The notes beneath the pieces were generated by a model. The model was not told where the DNA came from. It worked only from the letters and a program-made list of their open reading frames with translations, and searched no databases. From UBA1924 sp963976625 (GTDB lineage Bacteria; Planctomycetota; Phycisphaerae; Phycisphaerales; UBA1924), in contig CAXBLA010000003.1 of assembly GCA_963976625.1 (NCBI GenBank), positions 109,581 to 173,580 on the forward strand: a DNA stretch of 64,000 nt, in the 5' to 3' direction. The number at the start of each line of letters is the position of its first letter. Within the stretch, counting starts at the first letter, position 1. This document shows, one piece after another, positions 10,998-18,515 of the stretch. A program made the position numbers and the translations under genes.

Positions 10998-11465
10998 ATG
11001 CCGCGCCCACTCATCCTCAACACCTCCCTCACCATCGCCATCTTCGTCCCCATCTCCACCATCCCAACCATGTCACTCATGTCCGGCTGCGAATCCACCC
11101 AGATCCGCGACCTCCTCAACTCACCCACGGCCATGGATCTCCTCTCCCCGCTCATCAAAGACGCCGCCAACAACTACATCGCCGACCTCACCAACCTCGC
11201 CGCCATGCTCGCAGACATCAAAACCCTCCAAGGCGCCCTCGCCTTCATCGACCAGATCCAGCCCACCCTCAAACAACTCAACACCGCCTACCAAACCCTC
11301 GCAAGCACCACCCCCGAAGAACGCCAATGGCTCTGGGAAGCCTTCGGCCCCAAACTCAACACCGCCAACGCTGCATTCCTCAACCAATCCGAATCCCTCA
11401 CCAACACCACCACCTGGTCCCGCCTCCTCACCCCCGTCCTCGACAATGTAGAACTCTTCAAATAG
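10998..11465 (+). CDS. Predicted lipoprotein of unknown function
   Basis: About 155 residues. A hydrophobic N-terminus ends in MSLMSGCES, a reasonable lipobox with Cys near residue 31. The rest is helical and rich in Leu, Asn and Thr, without a recognised domain. AAGGAG lies 8 bases before the ATG at 10998, which favours this frame over an overlapping Ser/Pro-rich frame at 10966-11451. I do not recognise the family. It is probably anchored to a membrane facing the periplasm. Confidence 0.7.
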   Translation: MPRPLILNTSLTIAIFVPISTIPTMSLMSGCESTQIRDLLNSPTAMDLLSPLIKDAANNYIADLTNLAAMLADIKTLQGALAFIDQIQPTLKQLNTAYQTLASTTPEERQWLWEAFGPKLNTANAAFLNQSESLTNTTTWSRLLTPVLDNVELFK

Positions 11466-11507
11466 CTCTCCCGCAGACCGACCAACTCTGTCTCCCCCTC
11501 CGGGTGC

Positions 11508-11583
11508 CACGGGTTGACCGCCCCCGTCAACCCGTGCTCTGGCCCCATCCGGGTGCTCTGCTTTGACCCGAAGGGCAAAGCAG
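11508..11583. repeat. Two adjacent palindromic hairpins in intergenic DNA
   Basis: CACGGGTTGAC (11508-11518) pairs with GTCAACCCGTG (11526-11536). Just downstream, CTGCTTTG (11558-11565) pairs with CAAAGCAG (11576-11583), with a further CCC/GGG inside. The words CGGGTGCCAC and CGGGTGCTCTG recur around them. No coding frame fits here. They look like a palindromic repeat unit rather than a terminator, since no T-run follows. Confidence 0.6.
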
Positions 11584-11699
11584 GATCTTCACACTCGCAT
11601 AACAAAAAATACTCTCCACACCTACACCCCCGTGCGCAAAATCCCGGCGCTCCCAAGCTTCCCCCTTGCACCCCACGGCCGATGTGCGACAATTCCCAC

Positions 11700-12050
11700 A
11701 TGACCAACGAGCATACAAATCAGACCAACGAACCAACCCTCACCAACGCACTCCTCGAAGACCTCCTCGACCCCACCGTCTCCACCCTCGACCTGTGCAA
11801 CTACCACAACCTCTCCCTCCCCCGCCTCACCCAGATCCTCGACTCCGCCGACTTCCAAGCCGCCAAGCAATCCATCGCCCGCATCAACCAAGAGCGCACC
11901 GATCTCACCCACGCCGAATCCACCTTCCACGCCGCCGCCCGCCTCACCGACATCGTCAAGCAACCCCTCGACCACACCACCCCCCACCAAACCGAAACCA
12001 CCCGCAAAGCCGCCACCAAACTCATATCCTTTACCCCTTCCTCTAACTCT
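11700..12050 (+). pseudogene. Small helical protein (possible DNA-binding), 3' end disrupted by a palindromic element
   Basis: From ATG 11700 about 110 residues read as a genuine protein: a Thr/Asn-rich start, a helical stretch (ALLEDLLDPTVSTLDLCNYHNLSLPRLTQIL) that could be a helix-turn-helix, and an Arg/Lys-containing C-terminal helix ending near RKAATKLI. The frame then runs without a stop through a palindromic repeat (12055-12106) and on to 12890, inside the nucleosidase gene and in another frame, where it is only Ser/Pro-rich shadow. I therefore mark only the credible part. Either the element removed the original stop codon or the true end is near 12050. The resemblance to terminase-small-subunit-like or HTH proteins is weak. 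Confidence 0.45.
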
Positions 12051-12054
12051 TTCG

Positions 12055-12106
12055 CCTCCCCCGCCCCTGCGGGGGAGGTGGCTCGCCAAGCGAGCCGGCG
12101 GGGGGC
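12055..12106. repeat. Compound palindromic repeat (two hairpins)
   Basis: CCTCCCCCG (12055-12063) pairs with CGGGGGAGG (12070-12078). GGCTCGC (12080-12086) pairs with GCGAGCC (12090-12096), and a G-run closes the unit at 12097-12106. In translation it gives the PAPAGEVARQASRRGA text. I recall similar palindromes dispersed in many GC-rich genomes, hence the REP-like call. It lies between a small gene whose 3' end it disturbs and the nucleosidase gene. Confidence 0.7.
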
Positions 12107-12136
12107 TTCTCCCACTCTGCACCCTAAACTCCCCCC

Positions 12137-12844
12137 ATGCCCAACCAGCCCAACCAGCTCACCATCCTCTGCGCCATGCAACCCGAAGCCGACGCGATCA
12201 TCGCCGCACTCGACCTCACCCAAGCCAACACCCCCTGGCCAACCAATCTCCCACCCAAGCTCTGGTCACACCCGGATCACCCCCTCACCCTCGTCACCAA
12301 CGGCCACGACCCACGCACCAACGCCAACCTCATCGGCACCACCCCCGCGACCTACGCGACCCAGCTGCTCATCAACCACCTCAACCCATCGTGCCTGCTC
12401 ATCGCCGGCGCCGCCGGTGGCGACTCCGCATCCACATCCATCGGGCAAACCTTCCTCATCGACCAAGCCTACCACCACGACCGCCGCATCCCCCTCCCCG
12501 AGTTCCTCCACTACGCCCACGGCCCCGAACCGCTCTGCTCCCCGCCATCGATCGATCTCCCCACCGCCACCATCTCCACCGGCAACGCCCTCGACACCCT
12601 CCCCCAAGAACTCGACTTCTTCAAAGCCCACAACATCACCGTCAAAGACATGGAGACCGCCTCCATCGCCTGGACCGCGAGCCTCCACCAGACCAGAGCC
12701 ATCGCCATCCGCTCGATCACCGATTTCTACGACCACCCCACCCCCGAGACCCAGTTCCTCAACAACTTCGACCTCGCTCTCGCCAATCTCGCCGCCGCCA
12801 TCAAGTCCAACCTCCCCGCCCTGCTCGCCGAGTGCTGCCAATAA
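12137..12844 (+). CDS. Nucleosidase of the MTA/SAH nucleosidase - futalosine hydrolase family
   Basis: About 235 residues of the PNP/UDP phosphorylase superfamily. Visible signatures are the N-terminal ILCAMQPEADAI (MTAN-type AMxxE), the glycine-rich LLIAGAAGG strand and VKDMETASIAW near the C-terminus, containing the Met-Glu that binds the ribose hydroxyl, followed by AIRSITDF with the catalytic Asp. The reaction is hydrolysis of an N-glycosidic bond in a purine nucleoside. Candidate substrates are methylthioadenosine/S-adenosylhomocysteine or, since many planctomycetes are thought to use it, futalosine for menaquinone synthesis; the sequence alone does not decide. A terminator hairpin lies just after the stop. 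Confidence 0.8.
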   Translation: MPNQPNQLTILCAMQPEADAIIAALDLTQANTPWPTNLPPKLWSHPDHPLTLVTNGHDPRTNANLIGTTPATYATQLLINHLNPSCLLIAGAAGGDSASTSIGQTFLIDQAYHHDRRIPLPEFLHYAHGPEPLCSPPSIDLPTATISTGNALDTLPQELDFFKAHNITVKDMETASIAWTASLHQTRAIAIRSITDFYDHPTPETQFLNNFDLALANLAAAIKSNLPALLAECCQ

Positions 12845-12851
12845 ATCGCGC

Positions 12852-12889
12852 AAAAAAAAACACCCCCGCCAATCAATGACGGGGGCGTG
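12852..12889 (-). terminator. Terminator for the PEP-CTERM-like gene (minus strand)
   Basis: Read on the minus strand, CGCCCCCGTC and GGCGGGGGTG form a hairpin with a TGATT-containing loop, followed by nine T residues. It lies 53 bases after the stop of the minus-strand gene ending at 12942. It may also slow plus-strand transcription from the nucleosidase gene. Confidence 0.85.
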
Positions 12890-12941
12890 AAAAGAAACGA
12901 ACGATCAAATCAAATGCGTCGCAGAATAGATCCCAGAAGGA

Positions 12942-13619
12942 TTAGCGGCGACGACGCCCAGCGACCACGCCGCCAAGGCCGAGCAGTGCCAGCGCGCTTG
13001 GTGCCGGGACTGAGTTGAGCTCGAAGTTGTGGTTGAAGTCTGGCGCAGCTTCTGCTGTACCAGCGTCACCGATGGTCGCGCCGTTGTTGCCCAGGAACCA
13101 GCGGCCGCCAGCGGCCGAGCCAGCGCCCGAGAGGTTTTCGTCGTCGATCGACATTTCGATGAACCCGGAGTTGGCAACGGTGATCGCCTCGGTGAGGTCG
13201 ATGGTCCAGATGAAGGTGCCGGCCTGTGTAAGCTGGATACCGAAGCCATCGAGGAAGCCGCCGGTGGCATCGTAGAAGTCAAAGAAGACCACGCCGCCGA
13301 CCTGATCAACACCACCAACAAAGCGGAACTGGTTGAGGAGGAAATCCCCGCCAGCAACACCGGTGTAGTCAGCGATGCCCGCGGACTCGAGCTCGCCGTC
13401 GGCTTCGATAAGGGTGTCAGCGAATGCGACATAGCCGTCAGGGCCGGTTTCCATGTCGGAGTACATCGAGGTCAGCGCGGCGCCGCGTGATGACGAGGCC
13501 TGCGCGGTGTACATGTTGTAGTTCGAGTGATCGGCACCCTGGAGGGTGACGGGGTTGGCCAAGCCGGCGGATGCCAGTACAGCGAGTGAACCGATCGCGG
13601 CTGTTTTTGTGAAACTCAT
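12942..13619 (-). CDS. Secreted protein with PEP-CTERM-like sorting tail
   Basis: About 225 residues: a signal peptide (FTKTAAIGSLAVLASAGLA), a beta-rich middle full of Gly, Asp and aromatic residues, and the ending SVPAPSALALLGLGGVVAGRRRR. That ending is the short VPxP, hydrophobic helix and Arg cluster typical of exosortase-type sorting signals in planctomycetes. It is likely processed and displayed on, or released from, the cell surface. The frame extends upstream to 13661, but ATG 13619 has an AGGAG and begins directly with the signal peptide. No exosortase is encoded here. The middle domain is not recognised. Confidence 0.82.
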   Translation of the reverse strand: MSFTKTAAIGSLAVLASAGLANPVTLQGADHSNYNMYTAQASSSRGAALTSMYSDMETGPDGYVAFADTLIEADGELESAGIADYTGVAGGDFLLNQFRFVGGVDQVGGVVFFDFYDATGGFLDGFGIQLTQAGTFIWTIDLTEAITVANSGFIEMSIDDENLSGAGSAAGGRWFLGNNGATIGDAGTAEAAPDFNHNFELNSVPAPSALALLGLGGVVAGRRRR

Positions 13620-13691
13620 TTCTCTTCTCCTTGATTCTAAGCTCTCAACCGCCCGGCACACACAGGTCGTACGGTCTCTCTCGAGAGGGTC

Positions 13692-13720
13692 TATACAGGG
13701 CAGAACTGCCCGTTTGTATA
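13692..13720. promoter_or_regulatory. Dyad-symmetric element upstream of the PEP-CTERM-like gene
   Basis: A 14-bp perfect palindrome, GGGCAG-AA-CTGCCC (13698-13711), is flanked by TATAC (13692-13696) and GTATA (13716-13720), giving a near-symmetric 29-bp site 73 bases upstream of the ATG at 13619. On the minus strand a TATAAT lies at 13760-13765, but no convincing -35 is spaced to it. The arrangement suggests an operator or a leader hairpin. Confidence 0.4.
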
Positions 13721-13832
13721 TCCGTTAATGTACCTGTATCTGTTCCTTCGGTGCCTTGAATTATATGATTTCGACCAAAATACGGGGGTTTTCCCTGGTC
13801 CGCCATCATTATCGGTGTATGGAAGGCGTGTT

Positions 13833-14111
13833 TCAGCGTGTGGCGAACCAGGTGAGGACGAACCAGAGTAGGGCGTGGAGGGCGGCGAAAGCATATAAAG
13901 TCCACATATACCTTGGTTTGGAGGTTTTGTGGTTGATCGCGCGGGTGGTGAGCAGGGCGCCGGGCCAGCCGCCGAGGAGCTCGAAGGAGTGGAGTGTTTT
14001 CTCTTGGACGCGCCAGCCGCCGCGGACGGCTTGGTGCTTGTCCCAGAGGTGCATGGCGGCGCTGATCAGGCTCAGTCCGCCGTAGTAGAAGAGGCATATT
14101 TTCCAGAGCAT
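13833..14111 (-). CDS. DUF1294 small membrane protein
   Basis: 92 residues with two or three hydrophobic segments (near 8-18 and 70-90). Between them is the characteristic DUF1294 core: HLWDKHQAVRGGWRVQE, then LELLGGWPGAL-like text (FELLGGWPGALLTTRAINHK) and SKPRYMW. The function of the family is unknown; it is an inner-membrane protein. The start ATG at 14111 lies inside the end of the asparagine synthetase gene (40-bp overlap, same strand), so the two are likely co-transcribed. Confidence 0.85.
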   Translation of the reverse strand: MLWKICLFYYGGLSLISAAMHLWDKHQAVRGGWRVQEKTLHSFELLGGWPGALLTTRAINHKTSKPRYMWTLYAFAALHALLWFVLTWFATR

Positions 14112-16045
14112 GCGTCTTTCCCCTCGGTGATGTCGTGGGCGAGTCGGTCGAGGGCTTGGTCTTCGCCGAGTTGATCGCTGGACTGGCTGCTGGGCTGGTC
14201 TCCGAATTGGTCTCCGAATTGGGACTCGCCCCAGAGCATCAGGTTGATCATGGGCCAGGCCATGTGCCAGTAGTTTGCCGGGCGGGCGCAGACGAGCCCG
14301 AGGGATTGCTCGGTGAAGAAGGCGCGGGCGACCGGGGAAGTGAAGAGCCGATCGGTGAGTGGGCCCATCCAGTGCTGGAAGGGGAGGGGGAAGCTGGCCT
14401 TGGGTCGGTTGACGATGGCTTGAGGGAGGTCATTGGCGAAGGCTTGTCTCAGGGCGATCTTCGTTTGAGCACGCTCAAGGTCATCCGCATGATCGATGTA
14501 TTTCTCGTCCATCGGTAGAGACTGGGCGGCGATGGCGACTTCGATGTCGGCGAAGGGGGTGCGGCCTTCGACGCCGGCGAGCATGGTTGAGGTGTCGAGG
14601 CGGGCGAGCAGACTCGGCAGGTTCATCTGGCGTTGGAAGTTGAGGTGGGCCTGCAGGGGGGCGTCGGCTGGGGAACTGCTGGCGGCTTGGGCCCGCGACT
14701 CGTTGAAGGTGTTGATGTAGTGGTCGCGGAGGTGCTGATCGCCATCGGCGGCTTGGAACCAGGCGTCGTTGAGGACGGCGGGTTTGAGTTCTTCGGAGAT
14801 CCATGCGTTGGAGCGGAGGTGGAAGAGCCCGCCTTCGACATCTTCGGCACCGTTGAGTGAAGCTATGTGGGCGGCGGCTTGTTGCATGATGGGGGCGTAG
14901 CCGGCGAAGAGTTCGTCGGCGCCTTCGCCCGAGAGTGCCACGATGTGGCCCTGCTGGCGGAGGACGCGGGCGACCTCGTAGATGGCGATTTCGTTGGGGG
15001 TGGAGAGGGGGACGGCGAGCTGGTTGATCATCCAGGGCCAGCGCTCAATGAAGCTCTCTTGGGTGAGTTCGACCTCGGTGTGGTTTGTTCCGAGCTCTTG
15101 GGCGAGCTGGGCTGCGAAGGTGAAGTCGTCGGCGAAGCCTTCGGCCTTGGCTCCGGCGCAGTAGGTGTTGAGCTCACCAAGTGAACGCTTGGCGATCATG
15201 GTGGTGATGGCGGAGTCGAGCCCGCCCGAGAGGAGCGTGCACATGGGGACATCGGTGCGGAGGTGGCGGTGGACCGAGTCCTCGATGGTCTGGCGGAGGG
15301 GCTGGGTCGGTGTGCGGGCGGCGCTCGACCACCAGTTGGCGGTGTGGGTGTCGTCTGGGTGTTCGAGGTTGATCTGGATCCACTGCCCGGGGGTGAGGGT
15401 GGAGATGCCGGCGAACATGGTGCGGGTGCCGAGGGTTGTGCGGATCGAGGAGAGGTAGGCGCTGAGGGTGACGGGGTCGGGCTTGCGGTCGACCATCGGG
15501 TGGAGGAGGATGGCGGGGATCTCGGAGGCGACGACGAGTTGGCGGGTTGTTCCGCTACTGGTTGGGCTGTTTGATCTGGTTTCGACGATCGTGTGGTAGA
15601 GGGGCTTTATGCCCAGGGGGTCGCGGGCGAGGATGGCGTTGTTGGTGTGGGTGTCGAGGAAGAGGAAGCTGTACATGCCTCGGAGTTTGGTGATGGCTTG
15701 GGGGCCCCAGGTGATGAGCGCATGGAGGAGGGTTTCGGTGTCGCAGTTGGAAGCGAACTTACTGCCTTGGGTTGCGAGTTGGGAGCGGAGGTCGTGGTCG
15801 TTGTAGAGCTCGCCGTTGTAGGCGAGGATGTACCGGTTGTCTATTGATCGCATGGGCTGGTGCCCGGCGGGGGTTGGGTCGATGACGCTCAGGCGTCGGT
15901 GGGCGATTGAGCCTTGGGGGCCTTCCCAGAGCCCGGCGTCGTCTGGTCCTCGGTGGGTGAGGCGATCGCGCATGGACTCGATGAGTTTGGTGGGGATTGG
16001 CGATGGGGTTGCATCGAGATTGAGGATGGAGACGAAGCCGCACAT
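14072..16045 (-). CDS. asnB: Asparagine synthetase (glutamine-hydrolysing), AsnB type
   Basis: Converts aspartate, glutamine and ATP to asparagine, or amidates another carboxylate in pathway-specific relatives. The class-II amidotransferase domain starts at Met1-Cys2 (MCGFVSIL; Cys2 is the nucleophile after Met removal) and includes HRGPDDAG, AHRRLSVID, YNGELYN and LARDPLGIKPLY. The synthetase domain has the PP-loop LLSGGLDSAI and ALSGEGADELFAGY. At 657 residues it is normal for AsnB. The frame is open upstream to 16240, but the Cys2 requirement fixes the start at 16045. The DUF1294 gene overlaps its 3' end. Surface-polysaccharide clusters often carry such enzymes, but none is visible here, so a general role is assumed. 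Confidence 0.92.
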   Translation of the reverse strand: MCGFVSILNLDATPSPIPTKLIESMRDRLTHRGPDDAGLWEGPQGSIAHRRLSVIDPTPAGHQPMRSIDNRYILAYNGELYNDHDLRSQLATQGSKFASNCDTETLLHALITWGPQAITKLRGMYSFLFLDTHTNNAILARDPLGIKPLYHTIVETRSNSPTSSGTTRQLVVASEIPAILLHPMVDRKPDPVTLSAYLSSIRTTLGTRTMFAGISTLTPGQWIQINLEHPDDTHTANWWSSAARTPTQPLRQTIEDSVHRHLRTDVPMCTLLSGGLDSAITTMIAKRSLGELNTYCAGAKAEGFADDFTFAAQLAQELGTNHTEVELTQESFIERWPWMINQLAVPLSTPNEIAIYEVARVLRQQGHIVALSGEGADELFAGYAPIMQQAAAHIASLNGAEDVEGGLFHLRSNAWISEELKPAVLNDAWFQAADGDQHLRDHYINTFNESRAQAASSSPADAPLQAHLNFQRQMNLPSLLARLDTSTMLAGVEGRTPFADIEVAIAAQSLPMDEKYIDHADDLERAQTKIALRQAFANDLPQAIVNRPKASFPLPFQHWMGPLTDRLFTSPVARAFFTEQSLGLVCARPANYWHMAWPMINLMLWGESQFGDQFGDQPSSQSSDQLGEDQALDRLAHDITEGKDACSGKYASSTTAD

Positions 16046-16203
16046 GGGGGTGTGTATCGGCTGGATCGGTGTGGCGTGCGTAGTAAATAGGTAGGGAGCG
16101 GAGCGTCGGGTATTGGGTTCGAAATGTGGTCTGTTGTCCGGGGAGACTCTATGATTCGGGCTACTCGGCACTTGGGCGTTTTGCCCCACGCTTGGAGATC
16201 TGA

Positions 16204-17322
16204 ATGATGAATCACGGAATGGTGCGTACGCGGCGGACACTCTCTTTGGGAAGGCCCGGGCTTGTGCTGCGCGCTGCGGGCGTGGCGATCGGGCTCGCTG
16301 GTGTGGGTGGTCTGGCTGGTTGTGATCGCAAGGAGATCCATTCGTACCGGGCGACGAAGGATGTGCCGACGGTTGTGGCGACGCCCTCGATGGCGGACAA
16401 CCCGATGAGCGAGCAGATCGCGGCGGCGTCTGAGGAACACCATGTGGAATGGACGATGCCCGAGGGCTGGGAAGAGTTGCCCAATGTGATCTCGATGCGG
16501 CTGGCGACCTTTGGGGCCGGCGGTCTTGAGATCGCGGTGACGGCGTTTCCGGGTGATGTGGGCGGGCTGGTGGCGAATGTGAATCGCTGGCGTGGGCAGG
16601 TTGGGCTTGAGCCGGTGGATGAGGCGAGTGTGGAGGCTTCGATCGAGCGGGTGGCGGGGAATGAGCAGCTGACGCCGGTGATTGTGGTGGATGCGACTGG
16701 GACGGCTGGGCGGTTGCTGGGGACGATTATTGATGTGGGCGATGGGCATACTTGGTTTGTGAAGACGATCGGGGCGAGCGAGTCTGTTGAAACGATCAGG
16801 GCGGATTTGATCGCGTTCTCGGGTTCGTTCCATCAGCACGATCATTCTTCGCATGCAGCTGAAACAAGCCCATCTAAACCGAGCCCAGATGGTGCCGGCG
16901 GTGGCAAGATGGAGCTGACGAGCGGTGCCGATTGGGCGGTGCCCGAAGAGTGGACGATTGATGAGGACGCGAGCCCGATTTTGCTCGGGGCGTTTTTGAC
17001 CGAGAGCGGCGGGCGGGTCACGCTGACGGCGCTTGGTGGTGAGGGCGGCGGGGCGCTGGGGAATATTAATCGCTGGCGTGGGCAGCTCGGGCTTGAGGCG
17101 GTGGGTTCGATGGATGAGCTTTCGCTGCGGAAGGTTGGCGAGGATGGCGTATTTGTCGATATTGTCTCGTTTGATGGGACGCAGGGGATGGCGGCGGCGA
17201 TTGTGCCTGCGGGTGAGCAGACCGTGTTCTTTAAGCTGACGGGGGCTGCGGAGGTGGTCGCGGAAGAGATGGAGCGGTTTGAGGCGTTTATTGGCGCGGG
17301 CGGATTGGGAGAGGTTCAATGA
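16204..17322 (+). CDS. Lipoprotein with two repeated domains, first gene of the Ccs operon
   Basis: About 372 residues. The signal peptide ends in a lipobox (GLAGCDRKE, Cys near residue 41). The protein then contains two copies of a domain of about 130 residues, roughly 75-205 and 235-370. Each has a W-x-x-P-E-x-W start, an LxxAFxGDxG strand and NxNRWRGQxGLE (NVNRWRGQVGLEPV and NINRWRGQLGLEAV). A His/Ser/Pro-rich linker (HQHDHSSHAAE) joins them. I do not know the family name. The ATGA overlap with the ResB gene ties it to cytochrome c maturation, perhaps as a periplasmic accessory or heme/thiol-handling factor. Start ATG 16204 or 16207. Confidence 0.78.
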   Translation: MMNHGMVRTRRTLSLGRPGLVLRAAGVAIGLAGVGGLAGCDRKEIHSYRATKDVPTVVATPSMADNPMSEQIAAASEEHHVEWTMPEGWEELPNVISMRLATFGAGGLEIAVTAFPGDVGGLVANVNRWRGQVGLEPVDEASVEASIERVAGNEQLTPVIVVDATGTAGRLLGTIIDVGDGHTWFVKTIGASESVETIRADLIAFSGSFHQHDHSSHAAETSPSKPSPDGAGGGKMELTSGADWAVPEEWTIDEDASPILLGAFLTESGGRVTLTALGGEGGGALGNINRWRGQLGLEAVGSMDELSLRKVGEDGVFVDIVSFDGTQGMAAAIVPAGEQTVFFKLTGAAEVVAEEMERFEAFIGAGGLGEVQ

Positions 17323-18515
17323 ACGATCGAATGAAGAAGTTGCTCAAGCCTATCGCGTCGCTCAGGCTCACGGTGGTGATCTTTGCGTTGACGATCTTTT
17401 TAGTCTTTGCTGGCACACTTGCGCAGGTGCACGATGGGATCTGGACTGTTGTGGATGACTACTTCCGATCGGTGGTGGTGACGATTGATTTGCAGATCTT
17501 TGCGCCGCGAGACACGATCCGGCTGCCGGGGGCGATTTGGTTCCCTGGTGGGCTCACGCTGGGGGTGATCATGTTTGTGAACTTGGTCGCGGCGCATGCG
17601 GTGCGGTTTAAGTTCCAGAAGAAGCGGATCGGGATTATCCTGACGCACTTTGGGGTGATCTTGCTGCTGGTCGGTGAGTTCGTGACGGGGTTTGCGGCCA
17701 AAGAGGGGAACATGACCATCCGCGAGGGTGAGACGGTGGACTTTGTGGAGGATATCCGTACCTCGGAGCTTGCGGTGACGGATCGGTCGGGGGCGGAGGA
17801 TGATCTGGTGGTTGTGGTGCCACAGCATATGTTGACGAAGGCCGGGAAGCGGATTGAGCATGAGTTGTTGCCGTTCTCGATTGAGGTAATGGAGTGGCTG
17901 CCCAACTCGACGCTGCTTGGGCCGAATCAGGAGCAGGGTGCTCGGCGGGGGATTGCGGATTCTGGGTCGGCGAGTATGCTCGCGGCGCAGGAGATTGCGG
18001 CGGCCAACGGGGTTGATGGGGCGACGGTGGATGTGCCGACGGCGTATGTAACGCTGTATGAGACGCAGGCGAACGGGGGCGGTCGGATCGGATCGTATTT
18101 GTTCTCGGTGAATCTGCGGCAGCCTCAGGAGGTTGTTGTGGATGGGAAGTCGTATTGGGTGGCGCTGCGGTTTGAGCGGACTTACAAGGATTATGCGATG
18201 AAGCTAATCGACTTTAAGTTTGATCGGTTTGTGGGGACGCAGGTGGCGCGGAACTATTCGAGTGATCTGCGGCTGATTGATCCGGATCGGAATGTGGACC
18301 GCGAGGTTTTGGTGTATATGAACCATCCGCTGCGGTATGCGGGGGACACACTGTATCAGGCTTCGTTCTTGAGCGATGAGTCTGGGACGGTGCTGCAGGT
18401 GGTGAAGAATCCGGGGTGGTTGATCCCGTATATCTCTTGTTCGTTGGTGACGCTGGGTATGTTGATTCACTTTGGTGTTCGGATGATGCCGAGCTTGCGT
18501 GGGAGATCGTCATGA
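17319..18515 (+). CDS. Cytochrome c biogenesis protein, ResB/Ccs1 type
   Basis: Membrane subunit that works with CcsA in system II heme delivery to apocytochrome c outside the membrane. About 398 residues with hydrophobic helices near 17-37, 70-93, 102-122 and 367-388, and a large extracytoplasmic region between the last two. The start ASLRLTVVIFALTIFLVFAGTLAQV is the typical ResB first helix, and the GVILLLVGEFVTGF helix is followed by the IREGETVDF strand. The last helix, near the C-terminus, follows KNPGWLIPY. ATGA overlaps on both sides (with the lipoprotein and with CcsA) imply one operon. Confidence 0.88.
   Translation: MNDRMKKLLKPIASLRLTVVIFALTIFLVFAGTLAQVHDGIWTVVDDYFRSVVVTIDLQIFAPRDTIRLPGAIWFPGGLTLGVIMFVNLVAAHAVRFKFQKKRIGIILTHFGVILLLVGEFVTGFAAKEGNMTIREGETVDFVEDIRTSELAVTDRSGAEDDLVVVVPQHMLTKAGKRIEHELLPFSIEVMEWLPNSTLLGPNQEQGARRGIADSGSASMLAAQEIAAANGVDGATVDVPTAYVTLYETQANGGGRIGSYLFSVNLRQPQEVVVDGKSYWVALRFERTYKDYAMKLIDFKFDRFVGTQVARNYSSDLRLIDPDRNVDREVLVYMNHPLRYAGDTLYQASFLSDESGTVLQVVKNPGWLIPYISCSLVTLGMLIHFGVRMMPSLRGRSS

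Larger units (their letters stand above)
12850..13832. other. Strand-composition (GC-skew) switch region; origin candidate
   Basis: To the left, the plus strand is strongly C-rich (the 60-base line at 5041 has 29 C and 13 G). To the right it is strongly G-rich (the line at 14941 has 27 G and 14 C). The change holds for genes on both strands on each side, so it is not a transcription effect. The skew weakens again by about 50 kb. A negative-to-positive switch is what a replication origin produces. The AT-richer non-coding part, 13620-13832, is the best spot. I saw no good TTATNCACA boxes there and no dnaA or parAB gene nearby. Confidence 0.45.

Noticed and set aside
11514..12890. One 458-residue protein covering the small gene and the nucleosidase region
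   Set aside because: Beyond about 12050 it is Ser/Pro-rich shadow, in another frame than the well-supported nucleosidase gene at 12137-12844.
13620..13832. DnaA-box cluster
   Set aside because: Searched by eye for TTATNCACA-type words; none convincing, so the origin claim rests on skew only.
15889..17319. 476-codon minus-strand frame
   Set aside because: Shadow across the asparagine synthetase N-terminus and the antisense of the Ccs-operon lipoprotein; no domain.
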